Translations under genes and position numbers: made by a program
Part shown: in pieces, positions 1-8,040 of the stretch
Layout of the letters: each line of letters begins with the position of its first letter
How positions within the stretch are numbered: position 1 is the stretch's first letter
Assembly: GCA_030054095.1 (NCBI GenBank)
Contig: JASGCO010000025.1
Location: forward strand, 1-56,913
DNA length: 56,913 nucleotides
Source of the DNA: Sediminibacterium sp.
Lineage (GTDB): Bacteria > Bacteroidota > Bacteroidia > B-17B0 > Aurantibacillaceae
Direction of reading: 5' to 3'
The notes under the pieces: model-generated
The model's database searches: none
The model's input: only the letters and a program-made list of their open reading frames with translations
What the model was told of the DNA's origin: nothing

Positions 1-77
1 TGTTCCTTCCTTGCTTTTTTGTAAACATCCAAAAAAGCTGAAAACAGATATGAAACATACAACATTCCTAACAACAT

Positions 78-105
78 AAAAAAAGGGGCTGAAGCCCCTC
101 TTTTT
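78..105 (-). terminator. Rho-independent terminator after the TRL-like gene
   Basis: The stem GGGGCT (85-90) pairs with AGCCCC (93-98) around a 2-base loop. On the minus strand it is followed by a run of U (the A tract at 78-84). It starts directly after the stop codon of the gene ending at 104. A T run at 101-105 means it could also stop transcripts from the left on the plus strand. Confidence 0.8.
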
Positions 106-379
106 ATTCTCCTGTAACAATTGTTTCATAGTACTGAAAAATACCTAAAGCATTAAAATGCTTGATATCTACAGTTGCAACTTTTGTAATCCCACCATTC
201 TTAGCGGCACTTTTAATACTTGCATCTGCATTAAATGCCATACCCAAAATAACATTTGCTTTGGCTGTTCCTACTTTTTTACCTATAGGTTCTCCACTAG
301 CATTTACTGGAAGCGTAATGGAACAAGAGGACAATACTACTGCAATCCCCCCAACGATTAATAATTTTGCTTTTTTCAT
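104..379 (-). CDS. TRL-like family lipoprotein
   Basis: This 91-residue protein begins with MKKAKLLIVGGIAVVLSSC, a lipoprotein signal with the lipobox LSSC (Cys19), so it should be a lipid-anchored envelope protein. The mature part has a GEPIGKKVGTAKA segment, an ILGMAFNADASIKSAAKNGG core and an end close to YYETIVTGE. This order matches the TRL-like family of small bacterial lipoproteins, where the GDASI.AAAKNGGI stretch is the most typical feature. No biochemical role is known to me for the family. The gene stands alone: a terminator follows it, and the next upstream gene ends 58 bases away on the same strand. Confidence 0.8.
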   Translation of the reverse strand: MKKAKLLIVGGIAVVLSSCSITLPVNASGEPIGKKVGTAKANVILGMAFNADASIKSAAKNGGITKVATVDIKHFNALGIFQYYETIVTGE

Positions 380-437
380 ATTTGTTTTTTTAAAGCGTTG
401 TACGCCTTGGTTATTATTATTTACTTTTAAAACAATT

Positions 438-1037
438 TTACTTTTTCTTCACCTTGATCTTAGTTACTTTTAGAACACCATTAACATAAACAGAATCATA
501 AATATAATCTGATCCTCCACCTTTATTCACTGTATTAGTTGAAGGCTTAGAATTTGTCTCTTGTTTTGCAGGTTCAGATTTTGTTGCAACGCCTTGTTTA
601 GGTTTAGATTCTTTTACCTCTTTGGTTTCAGAATCTTTTTTACCTGTTGATTCAGTTGAGGCACTTTGCCCACCTGATTCCATGGAATTAGAATATACAA
701 TATCCACCATGTTTCTTTGCGATTTCTTGCCCTTAACTACTTTTGAATCCTTTACATTTACATAGTCTCTGGCTTTACGTATAACCACCATATAAACTTC
801 ATCAAGACGCTCCTGAGAGAATTTTTTAAAATCAGAAGTTTCGTAATATGCATAAATCTCAACATCAGATTTTTTCCCATTTATCTTTTTGCTCCACTCT
901 CCAATTTTAGCTTCGCTTGTATCTGCCAACTTTACTGATGACATTTTATAATGTATATGTAATGTGTCTTTTTGTGCAAAAGATACATTGCAGCAAATTA
1001 ACGTCATTACAAAAAATGTATTTATAATCCTGTTCAT
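438..1037 (-). CDS. Secreted protein with weak OmpA-like character, function unknown
   Basis: The 199-residue product starts with a clear signal peptide ending near SFAQ (residue 21). Residues about 30-105 contain a region with alternating strands and helices (VEIYAYYETSDFKKFSQERL then a helical DEVYMVVIRKARDYV). Its spacing recalls the OmpA C-terminal peptidoglycan-binding fold, but I do not see the usual conserved Asp/Arg pair clearly, so this is only a suggestion. Residues 115-175 are low complexity, rich in Ser, Glu, Lys and Thr. The end is a short strand-rich segment with a basic KVKKK tail. It is probably periplasmic or outer-membrane associated. No function can be assigned. Confidence 0.6.
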   Translation of the reverse strand: MNRIINTFFVMTLICCNVSFAQKDTLHIHYKMSSVKLADTSEAKIGEWSKKINGKKSDVEIYAYYETSDFKKFSQERLDEVYMVVIRKARDYVNVKDSKVVKGKKSQRNMVDIVYSNSMESGGQSASTESTGKKDSETKEVKESKPKQGVATKSEPAKQETNSKPSTNTVNKGGGSDYIYDSVYVNGVLKVTKIKVKKK

Positions 1038-1078
1038 TATTTTTTCATCGCTAAATTTAGGTACTTTATTTGTTTTTC

Positions 1079-1086
1079 CAAAAATA
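1079..1086 (-). promoter_or_regulatory. Candidate -7 box TATTTTTG
   Basis: On the minus strand 1086-1079 reads TATTTTTG, which fits the Bacteroidota -7 consensus TAnnTTTG. It lies about 40 bases upstream of the start codon at 1037. No clear TTTG -33 box is seen at the expected distance, so this is tentative. Confidence 0.3.
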
Positions 1087-1178
1087 TTTTATGCTGTATA
1101 ACGGTATAGCCTATATGAATTTTGTTACATTTATTCGTTCAGTACATCGTTCTTTATATTCGAAGTTCTGCATTTTTT

Positions 1179-2072
1179 TTAAAATGAATAACCTAAACAA
1201 AAACCCATTCCCCTTGGGGTAACATAAGGTATTTTGGGCATACTTATGCTAAAAGAATTGTTCGTTACCGTAATGACCGGATCTTTAAATCCAAACAAAC
1301 GGAAACCGGTAAGAGCCTGTTCGATCTCGTCTTTTAACTCCTGCTGCTGGGCGGGCGACATGTTAACATCGCTGGCGTAGGCTTCCATATAGGGAGTCAT
1401 TCGCCCGAATCCCAAACCTATAATCCACCAGTCGAAAGCTATGTTTTTCTTTTTCCCGAATAACCATTGGGCACCAACCATGCCACCACCCGACACACAT
1501 TTTAAACTGGCGTTAAACCCAAATACCGATGTAACACCATTATACGTATCCGTAAAGCTAGACTCCAGGGCGTAACGGGCTACCCTGAAGTACGGTGCCA
1601 GATAAAAACCGTTGGGGGCTTTAATTTTTTCCTTTTTGCCCGGATACCAGCGTAACTCCGGAGTAATGGCCCAGGCTTTTAGCGTAGGCGCCACAAACCC
1701 AAATTGCATGCCGTTAATGTCTTTGGTGGAAAAGGTATTTAAAAATCCACCGATCTGCCGGGGCGTAAGGTAACTACCACCCAGTGCCAGACTCAGGTTT
1801 TTATGAAACGTAAATTCATATTGTGCCGATAGATTGGCATTGAGTAGCTGTGTAAAATTCAATTTAAACACATGGCGGTATTTATACTGATAGGCAGGAT
1901 CGTAAATCCAGTTTTTCATTTCATTTACACTACTATCGCTGAACAGTTTACTTTTTTTGGGAGGTGTATTTTGCTGTTGCCGCGTGCTATCGGGTGTTTG
2001 TCCGTATAATGACGAAAGCACTGTACCTGCACTCATTAATCCATAAACCAGTATGTAAAAGAAATAACGCAT
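1179..2072 (-). CDS. Outer-membrane beta-barrel protein (DUF3575-like)
   Basis: The 297-residue protein has an N-terminal signal sequence (cleavage likely after SLYGQ, residue 25). From about residue 65 onward it has the amphipathic strand pattern of a small barrel: FKLNFTQLLNANLSAQYEF, NLSLALGGSYL, NGFYLAPYFRVARYALE, then MGFCLGYSF ending in Phe, as outer-membrane proteins often do. The layout (self-reference strand, KNLSLALG, TPELRWYPG, GFYLAPYFR) matches DUF3575-type outer-membrane proteins of Bacteroidota. It begins 31 bases after the stop of the ABC exporter on the same strand and is probably co-transcribed with it. No substrate or channel role is evident. Confidence 0.7.
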   Translation of the reverse strand: MRYFFYILVYGLMSAGTVLSSLYGQTPDSTRQQQNTPPKKSKLFSDSSVNEMKNWIYDPAYQYKYRHVFKLNFTQLLNANLSAQYEFTFHKNLSLALGGSYLTPRQIGGFLNTFSTKDINGMQFGFVAPTLKAWAITPELRWYPGKKEKIKAPNGFYLAPYFRVARYALESSFTDTYNGVTSVFGFNASLKCVSGGGMVGAQWLFGKKKNIAFDWWIIGLGFGRMTPYMEAYASDVNMSPAQQQELKDEIEQALTGFRLFGFKDPVITVTNNSFSISMPKIPYVTPRGMGFCLGYSF

Positions 2073-2103
2073 TATTTTGTGTTTTAATATTCAATAATAA
2101 CCA

Positions 2104-3948
2104 TTAGCCAAAACTCTGCATATCGCATAGTTTTTTGTACACACCGTTTTGTTGTATTAACTGCGTGTGGTTACCGCGCTCAATGATCTCGCCCTGCTGA
2201 AGCACAATAATTTCATCAGCATGCATAATGGTGGATAAGCGGTGGGCAATAATTAAACTGGTACGGTTTTCCATCAGTTTATTCAGTGCGTCCTGCACCA
2301 GTCGTTCACTCTCGGTATCCAGCGCCGAAGTGGCTTCATCCAGAATTAACAGATCGGGATTACGCAATACCGCCCGGGCAATACTTAAACGCTGACGTTG
2401 TCCGCCACTGAGTTTGCCCCCACGGTCGCCTATCAGGGTTTGATAGCCCTCGGGAAGCTTCGTAATAAACTCGTGCGCGTTAGCAATCCGAGCGGCATTT
2501 TCAACCTGATCGGGACTAACGCCTTTAAGTCCAAAGGCAATGTTATTGAACACCGTATCGTTAAACAATATGCTTTCCTGAGTTACCACACCAATACGCC
2601 CGCGTAACTCATCCAACTTTAACTGGCGGATGTCCGTTTCATCATACAATACCGCGCCTTTATCCGCATCGTAAAACCGTAAAATCATATCTGCCAGCGT
2701 GGTTTTCCCGCTACCACTCTGCCCTACCAGCGCTACGCGTTTTCCTTTTTCAATAAACAGGTTGATATCTTTCAGCACGTATCCTTCCCCATCCTTTTTA
2801 TAGGTAAAACTGACATTGTTAAACTGTATGCCCTTACGCAAGGGCAATAGTGCCTGCGGCTGTGCTACCTCATGGATGCCTATTTCCGCGTCCAGTATTT
2901 TATTAATCCGTTCCTCGCTGGCCAGCCCTTTCTGAATATTATTATACGATTGGGTAATTTGCTTAATGGGAGGAATCAGTTGTGATGCCAGCCCGAAATA
3001 GGTAATAAACAGGGCCGCAAACGCGCCGTTACTTTCAAACACCATTTGTCCGCCCAGGTAAAGGATAAACATCAAAATCACCATTACAATGGTTTCATTT
3101 AATGGTGACCCCAGATCTACTTTACGGTACACACTTACCGATTGCTTGTAAAACGTCTGGTTAAGGGTTTCAAACTTATCTTCCATGTGGCGCTCGGCCC
3201 GGAAAGCTTTAATCACTTTTAAACTGCCCAACGTTTCTTCCATCACACTAATCAACTGCCCCAACGTTTCTTTGGTGCGGCGCGACGCGTTTTTTAACTG
3301 CCGGCCAATGAGGGCCACGCATAAAGCCGCGATGGGTAATAAAAGGACAATATAAAGCGTGAGTTTTAAACTGATGCCCAGCATGATGGCAAACAGAATA
3401 ATGATGGTTAAAGGCTCCCTGAAAATCATTTCCAGTGTTTGCATAATGCTCCACTCTATTTCCTGCACATCGGTTGTCATGCGGCTCATGATGTCGCCCT
3501 TTTTTTCTTCGCTGTAATAACTTAAAGGCAATTGCATGGCCTTTTTGTACATTTTATTCCGCAAATCGCGCACCACTCCGTTACGGATAGGCGCAATAAA
3601 ATACATGGCCAGATAGCGGCTGAGGTTTTTCAGAAAAGTAACCACCACCACGGCCACACAAATCAGGATTAAAGCGCCTTGTTTCCCTTTTACAAGGATA
3701 AGCGTGGCAAAAACATAATTAAATCCTTTGGTAAAATAATCGCTGCTGAAGTGAAAAGGTTCAAGCCCGCCATTGGCAATAGCGGTAATTTCATTTAGAT
3801 CCGTTTTAAAAATAAGCTGAATAAACGGTGCTACCAGCGCCAGGGTAAGAGCCGAAAAAATGGCATAAAGGATGTTGAAGAAGATATTTAAAACAACATA
3901 CTTTTTGTAGTTCTTCGTATATTTTAGTACCGAGAAGAGTTGCTTCAT
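2104..3948 (-). CDS. MsbA-like ABC exporter, fused permease and ATPase
   Basis: The 614-residue protein is a type IV ABC half-transporter. Residues 1-330 form the membrane domain with about six helices, including the cytoplasmic coupling motif around YYSEEKKGDIMSRMTTD. Residues about 365-610 form the ATPase: Walker A GQSGSGKTT, signature LSGGQRQRLSIARA, Walker B LLILDEATSALD and the switch histidine in IAHRLST. All catalytic residues are present. Such proteins homodimerise and flip lipids (MsbA, lipid A core) or export drugs. The sequence alone does not fix the substrate, although Bacteroidota homologues are usually annotated as lipid A exporter. It is divergent from rbfA across 45 bases and is followed by an outer-membrane protein gene. 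Confidence 0.9.
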   Translation of the reverse strand: MKQLFSVLKYTKNYKKYVVLNIFFNILYAIFSALTLALVAPFIQLIFKTDLNEITAIANGGLEPFHFSSDYFTKGFNYVFATLILVKGKQGALILICVAVVVVTFLKNLSRYLAMYFIAPIRNGVVRDLRNKMYKKAMQLPLSYYSEEKKGDIMSRMTTDVQEIEWSIMQTLEMIFREPLTIIILFAIMLGISLKLTLYIVLLLPIAALCVALIGRQLKNASRRTKETLGQLISVMEETLGSLKVIKAFRAERHMEDKFETLNQTFYKQSVSVYRKVDLGSPLNETIVMVILMFILYLGGQMVFESNGAFAALFITYFGLASQLIPPIKQITQSYNNIQKGLASEERINKILDAEIGIHEVAQPQALLPLRKGIQFNNVSFTYKKDGEGYVLKDINLFIEKGKRVALVGQSGSGKTTLADMILRFYDADKGAVLYDETDIRQLKLDELRGRIGVVTQESILFNDTVFNNIAFGLKGVSPDQVENAARIANAHEFITKLPEGYQTLIGDRGGKLSGGQRQRLSIARAVLRNPDLLILDEATSALDTESERLVQDALNKLMENRTSLIIAHRLSTIMHADEIIVLQQGEIIERGNHTQLIQQNGVYKKLCDMQSFG

Positions 3949-3981
3949 TCAAAAACACGAATATACTACATAAAATTTAAT

Positions 3982-3989
3982 TACCTTTA
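3982..3989 (+). promoter_or_regulatory. Candidate -7 box TACCTTTA before rbfA
   Basis: TACCTTTA differs from the Bacteroidota -7 consensus TAnnTTTG only in the last base. It ends 4 bases before the ATG, so a transcript starting from it would be nearly leaderless. No -33 TTTG is seen. Confidence 0.3.
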
Positions 3990-3993
3990 AGGC

Positions 3994-4332
3994 ATGGAAA
4001 GTGTGCGACAGCAAAAGGTAGCCAAATTATTACAAAAAGAACTGGCGGAATTGTTCCGTGCTGAAGCACGGAGTATGTTTAACGGCGCCTTTATTACTGT
4101 AACCGTTGTAAGGGTTAGTCCCGATCTGGGGGTGGCTAAAGTGTACGTCAGCATTATGGCGACTCAAAATGTAAAAGCGGTGTTCGAGAGCATTGAAGCC
4201 CAGCAATTCATTATCCGTAAAAAACTGGGCATGATTATTGGCAAACAATTACGCATTGTACCCGAACTTCAATTCTTTATAGACGATTCGCTCGATTACG
4301 CTCAGAAAATAGAAGACCTTCTGAAAAAATAA
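3994..4332 (+). CDS. rbfA: Ribosome-binding factor A
   Basis: The 112-residue protein matches RbfA in length and in its sequence blocks: an N-terminal helix (SVRQQKVAKLLQKELAELF), the strand ITVTVVRVSPDLGVAKVYVS, and the C-terminal LRIVPELQFFIDDSLDYA. The last block contains the typical VPEL.F..D.S hallmark. RbfA is a KH-fold factor that binds the immature 30S subunit near helix 1 of 16S rRNA and acts in late maturation and cold adaptation. The permease gene follows after only 3 bases, so the two are certainly co-transcribed. This rbfA-permease pairing is familiar in Bacteroidota. Confidence 0.95.
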   Translation: MESVRQQKVAKLLQKELAELFRAEARSMFNGAFITVTVVRVSPDLGVAKVYVSIMATQNVKAVFESIEAQQFIIRKKLGMIIGKQLRIVPELQFFIDDSLDYAQKIEDLLKK

Positions 4333-4335
4333 ACG

Positions 4336-5562
4336 GTGAATCTGTCGTTTTTTATAGCCCGCCGGTACTTGTTTTCTAAAAAGTCCAACAATGCCATTAA
4401 CATTATCAGTTGGATCAGTATCAGCGCTATTGCCGTTACCACCGCCGCGCTCATCATTATTTTATCGGCCATGAACGGCCTCACCTCGGTAGTATCGGAT
4501 CTTTACAATTCGTTTGAACCGGACCTGAATATCCGCTACGCCAAAGGCAAGCACTTTGTTTTATCAGAAACGCAATTGAAACAACTACGATCGGTTCGAG
4601 GCGTTAAAACTCTGGCTTTTTGCCTGCAGGACAAAGCGCTTTTGAAAAATGGCGATTTACAGGGGTTGGTCAGTATAAAAGGAGTTCCCGATCATTACAC
4701 CGATGTGGTACGTATTGATACCGCCGTTATTGATGGTGCTTTTTTATTACGTAATGCTAATACGCATTTTGCCTTTATCGGACGTGGAGTGGCGGGACAG
4801 TTACAAATAAATCCCTCTAACTTTATTGACCAGCTGGCCTTATTTAGTCCTAAAAAGGGCAAGAGTAGCAGTTCCCTTAATCCGGATGATAATTTTTCGC
4901 AGGTGTACGTTACCCCATCGGGCATTTTCTCCTTAAACGATGATTTCGATTTTAAATACGTTTTTGTGGATCTGGCCACTGCACGTCAGTTATTTGAAGA
5001 ACCGGAACGTTACAGTCAGTTGGAAATCGCCTGTACCCCCGGAACAGATATAACCTTAGCGCAAAAAGAGGTGGAGCGGGTACTGGGTGGTGATTACACT
5101 GTAAAAACAAAATACCAGGCCAACGATGTGCTATTCAAATCGCTGGAAACCGAAAAGCTGGTTACGTTTATTATCTTGGGATTTGTGTTACTGATTGCCA
5201 CCTTTAACATCATTGGCGCCTTAACGATGCTTATTATCGAAAAACAAAAAGACATTAAAACCCTTTACTGCCTTGGAGCCGATCGTTCGTTTATCCGTCT
5301 CATCTTTATGCGCGAAGGGCTACTCATTACTATTTCCGGAGCATTGATTGGCTTACTGATCGGCTTGCTGGTTTGCTTTATCCAGATAAAATTTCACATT
5401 GTAAAATTTGGGTCTAACTTTATTATGGACTATTATCCCATTGAAATCCGGTGGAGCGACTTGCTTTGGATCAGCCTTATGATTCTTGCCATTGGCTTTT
5501 TTGCCGCCCTGTATCCGGTAAGGGTTTTTACGCGGAATGATCTGCTGCAAAGTGGTCACTAA
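4336..5562 (+). CDS. LolC/LolE-type FtsX-like ABC permease
   Basis: The 408-residue membrane protein has the MacB/LolE layout: one N-terminal helix (ISWISISAIAVTTAALIIIL), a large periplasmic domain of about 200 residues (MacB_PCD), then three C-terminal helices forming the FtsX domain (about 270-400). The start AMNGL after the first helix and the opening MNLSFFIARRYLFSKK are typical of lipoprotein-releasing permeases. The start codon is GTG, 3 bases after the rbfA stop. LolCDE extracts lipoproteins from the inner membrane for transport to the outer membrane. The ATPase partner is not encoded next to it. Whether it is LolC/E or another FtsX-type permease is not certain. Confidence 0.8.
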   Translation: MNLSFFIARRYLFSKKSNNAINIISWISISAIAVTTAALIIILSAMNGLTSVVSDLYNSFEPDLNIRYAKGKHFVLSETQLKQLRSVRGVKTLAFCLQDKALLKNGDLQGLVSIKGVPDHYTDVVRIDTAVIDGAFLLRNANTHFAFIGRGVAGQLQINPSNFIDQLALFSPKKGKSSSSLNPDDNFSQVYVTPSGIFSLNDDFDFKYVFVDLATARQLFEEPERYSQLEIACTPGTDITLAQKEVERVLGGDYTVKTKYQANDVLFKSLETEKLVTFIILGFVLLIATFNIIGALTMLIIEKQKDIKTLYCLGADRSFIRLIFMREGLLITISGALIGLLIGLLVCFIQIKFHIVKFGSNFIMDYYPIEIRWSDLLWISLMILAIGFFAALYPVRVFTRNDLLQSGH

Positions 5563-5589
5563 ACTCTATTTCAAAAGGCAACAAACTTC

Positions 5590-6456
5590 TTAATCCATTT
5601 TAAACTCTATTTCCGCGGTTTGTATGGTTTCCTTGCTGCCAAAATCAAGGACAGATAAAGCGGAATAATTTCCTTTTTGCAATTCAGCGGGGAGTTCAAA
5701 ACTGATTTCTTTTTCATAGCCGGGCAAAACACCAAACTGCTTTACTTTTAATTTTGTTTGCCTGCCGGTGGTTAAATGGGTCAACTCAATGTAGTACAAG
5801 CAATAGCCTATGCCGCTGCCGGTATTTTTAACTTTCATTTTCAGCAAATTACCGTGTTTCTTTTCCGCATTCCCCGCATGGTATTTCAATTTAATGATCT
5901 CTACATTATTTGTAGTAACATTGGGTGGATTCTGAAATATTTTAACAGCGAACCCCATCCCCGCTTTAATCCCCAAACCCACTGCTTTCTGATTTCCCGA
6001 AGGCACTTCCAGTTTACCCCGCTCATCCATCTGATCAATAATTAACTGCGACCATAATGCAATGGCATTGGTATCGTTGGATGGGATGTTGGCAGTAATG
6101 GTTACCACTTTCGACTCACGCGGTTTTAATTCCACTACGTTGGGAGTTACCAGTAAATAAGGCGACAAAGCATACCGAAACCCTTTGGAGGCAGGAACTT
6201 CGGCACCGGTAGCATTATCGAGCATAATATCCTGAAGGCTTATTTTAAATGCGTAAGTGCGTTTCGTATCGTTGGTAATTTTCAGGGTCTTTACCTGTGT
6301 GGTTCCAGGTTTAGCATTAAACCGTAAAGTAGATGGCGATATGGCCACCCCATGTTCTTCTTTTTCCTCATCGCTGTTTTGCGCCATACTTATTGTGGCC
6401 ATAAAAATAACAGTAGCCATTAAAATCAGGTGTTTCATTTTTTGTATCATACTCAT
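5590..6456 (-). CDS. PapD-like periplasmic chaperone
   Basis: The 288-residue protein has a signal peptide (cleaved after ISMAQ, about residue 26) followed by two Ig-like domains. Domain 1 (about 37-150) opens with ISPSTLRFNAKPGTTQVKTL, which fits the PapD-family N-terminal strand including an Arg where PapD has its subunit-anchoring Arg8, then LKITNDTKRTYAFKISL. LKPRESKVVTITANIP matches the chaperone strand G and loop. Domain 2 (about 190-288) ends in EIEFKMD. In chaperone-usher systems such proteins hold fimbrial subunits by donor-strand complementation. Its start overlaps the stop of the FKBP gene as ATGA, so it is the last gene of the five-gene operon reading from 12777. A classical FGS or FGL loop was not recognised. 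Confidence 0.7.
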   Translation of the reverse strand: MSMIQKMKHLILMATVIFMATISMAQNSDEEKEEHGVAISPSTLRFNAKPGTTQVKTLKITNDTKRTYAFKISLQDIMLDNATGAEVPASKGFRYALSPYLLVTPNVVELKPRESKVVTITANIPSNDTNAIALWSQLIIDQMDERGKLEVPSGNQKAVGLGIKAGMGFAVKIFQNPPNVTTNNVEIIKLKYHAGNAEKKHGNLLKMKVKNTGSGIGYCLYYIELTHLTTGRQTKLKVKQFGVLPGYEKEISFELPAELQKGNYSALSVLDFGSKETIQTAEIEFKMD

Positions 6457-8036
6457 TCTCTGTTAGGGTCATTACAAATTTTTACCAGTTCAATATCAAA
6501 ATATAAATCTGTTGAGGGTGGAATTCCTGCGGCGGGAACACCTTCCGCACCATAAGCCAGTGCAAAGGGGATAATAAACGTTCGCGCTTCCTGCTCTTTC
6601 ATCCCTACCACGCCCTGACTGAATCCTTTTATTAAACGATTTGTGCCTGGTTTAAACGCCGGTAACTGCCCGGTTTCACGGGAGCTATCAAAAATATAGC
6701 GCCTTCCGTTTTTGTAATAATATCCCGTATAGGCCACCAACACGCTGTCATTAAGGGTAATCGCTCGCCCCTGATCGTTTTTACGCACTTCCAAATACCT
6801 GATACCACAGGTATGCAGGAGTGTATCCGCTTTATTAAGTGGTTGAAAAAACGGGAAGGGTTTAATGTCTGTTACTTCTAACTCACAGTATAATTTGGCA
6901 TCCGGTGGAATAGAGCCCTTGCCGGATTGGCCAAAACCCAGATGCGGCGGGATTAGGATCAATCCTTTTTCACCTTTTCGGAAATAAGACAAGCCTTCTG
7001 AAAGCCCCTTCAACGTTGTTTTTGCATCCACTCTTACCGAAACGGGAGTTCCGGTTTCATACGTATTGTGATAAATGTGAGGGTGGCCCTGAGCATCTTT
7101 ATAATACTGCAGGGCGAAAAAGCTTATTACGTTTTCGCTGGTTACGGTATCGCCCAATGTTTTGTTTTGCTTAAGAATTTTAATTCCCGAAGCTGTTTTT
7201 AACGTATCGTTGGTAGTAAACTTAAGAAAAGGATCGTACTCCCGGATCACTTCAATATCGTAATACAAGGTTGAATTTGCGGGAATCATTCCCGATTTGG
7301 TGTTGCCGTAACCTGCCTCCGGCGGAATAATAAACGTGGCCTTTTCACCTATACGCATGGTTTCTACGCCTATGTCCAGTCCTTTAATAAGCTTTCCTGT
7401 TCCCTGTTGTACAAACGCGTTTTTACTATTGGTGAATGAGGATTGAAATAGTCGCCTGTAACCCTCGGGCGTTTTTATGTATCCGGTAAAAGCCAACTCT
7501 ACATACAGATAGGGTGTTAGTTTTTGTTTCCCCTCTGCCCGTTTCACCTTCTTTACATTTAAGGGCAATTGTATTGTATCCGCTTTATCTGAATGGTAAT
7601 ACGCTTCTTCCTGCTTTAACACCTTTACATATAAATAAAGGGATGAATTTGGCTTTACAGGTCCTACTTTTCGTTGCCCGTATGCTAAGTGTGGTGGTAT
7701 AATAAAAAGCGCGCTGTCACCTACCCGCAAGTGAATCAGCGCCAGATCCCATCCCTTAAGCCCTTCGCGCTCACCAACAATAAAAGAAAAAGGCTGTCCT
7801 TCATTACTTGCGAAAATAGTATCCGGACTTATTCCCTGCGCATAATTAAGGTATAAACGCATGGCATTCTTTACATTTGGCCCATTTCCCTTTTTTAAAA
7901 TTTTATAACGTATCCCTTCAGGTGTCATTCGAAACGGGTCAGACGCTTTTTGAGCCTTTAGAAAAGACGCGCAATACACTCCCAGCATCAGGTACATTAT
8001 CCATATTATCCTTTTTAAATCACAACCACTTTTCAT
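6453..8036 (-). CDS. Four-domain FKBP-type peptidyl-prolyl isomerase, secreted
   Basis: I place the start at the ATG at 8036. It gives a signal peptide (MKSGCDLKRI then IIWIMYLMLGVYCASFL, ending KAQ) and lies 4 bases after the usher-like gene stop; an upstream in-frame start at 8147 would overlap that gene. The 527-residue product holds four FKBP domains (about 45-130, 160-255, 300-390, 425-520). Each has the IIPP..AYG or similar loop and a Y.DIEV-like last strand. Only domain 4 keeps the canonical pocket residues (VAYTGYYY, FDSS, ALAYGAEGVP, YFDIEL); domains 1-3 lack the FD pair and are probably degenerate binding modules. FKBPs catalyse proline isomerisation and act as foldases. The operon position suggests a helper for folding the exported subunits. 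Confidence 0.85.
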   Translation of the reverse strand: MKSGCDLKRIIWIMYLMLGVYCASFLKAQKASDPFRMTPEGIRYKILKKGNGPNVKNAMRLYLNYAQGISPDTIFASNEGQPFSFIVGEREGLKGWDLALIHLRVGDSALFIIPPHLAYGQRKVGPVKPNSSLYLYVKVLKQEEAYYHSDKADTIQLPLNVKKVKRAEGKQKLTPYLYVELAFTGYIKTPEGYRRLFQSSFTNSKNAFVQQGTGKLIKGLDIGVETMRIGEKATFIIPPEAGYGNTKSGMIPANSTLYYDIEVIREYDPFLKFTTNDTLKTASGIKILKQNKTLGDTVTSENVISFFALQYYKDAQGHPHIYHNTYETGTPVSVRVDAKTTLKGLSEGLSYFRKGEKGLILIPPHLGFGQSGKGSIPPDAKLYCELEVTDIKPFPFFQPLNKADTLLHTCGIRYLEVRKNDQGRAITLNDSVLVAYTGYYYKNGRRYIFDSSRETGQLPAFKPGTNRLIKGFSQGVVGMKEQEARTFIIPFALAYGAEGVPAAGIPPSTDLYFDIELVKICNDPNRE

Positions 8037-8040
8037 ACAC

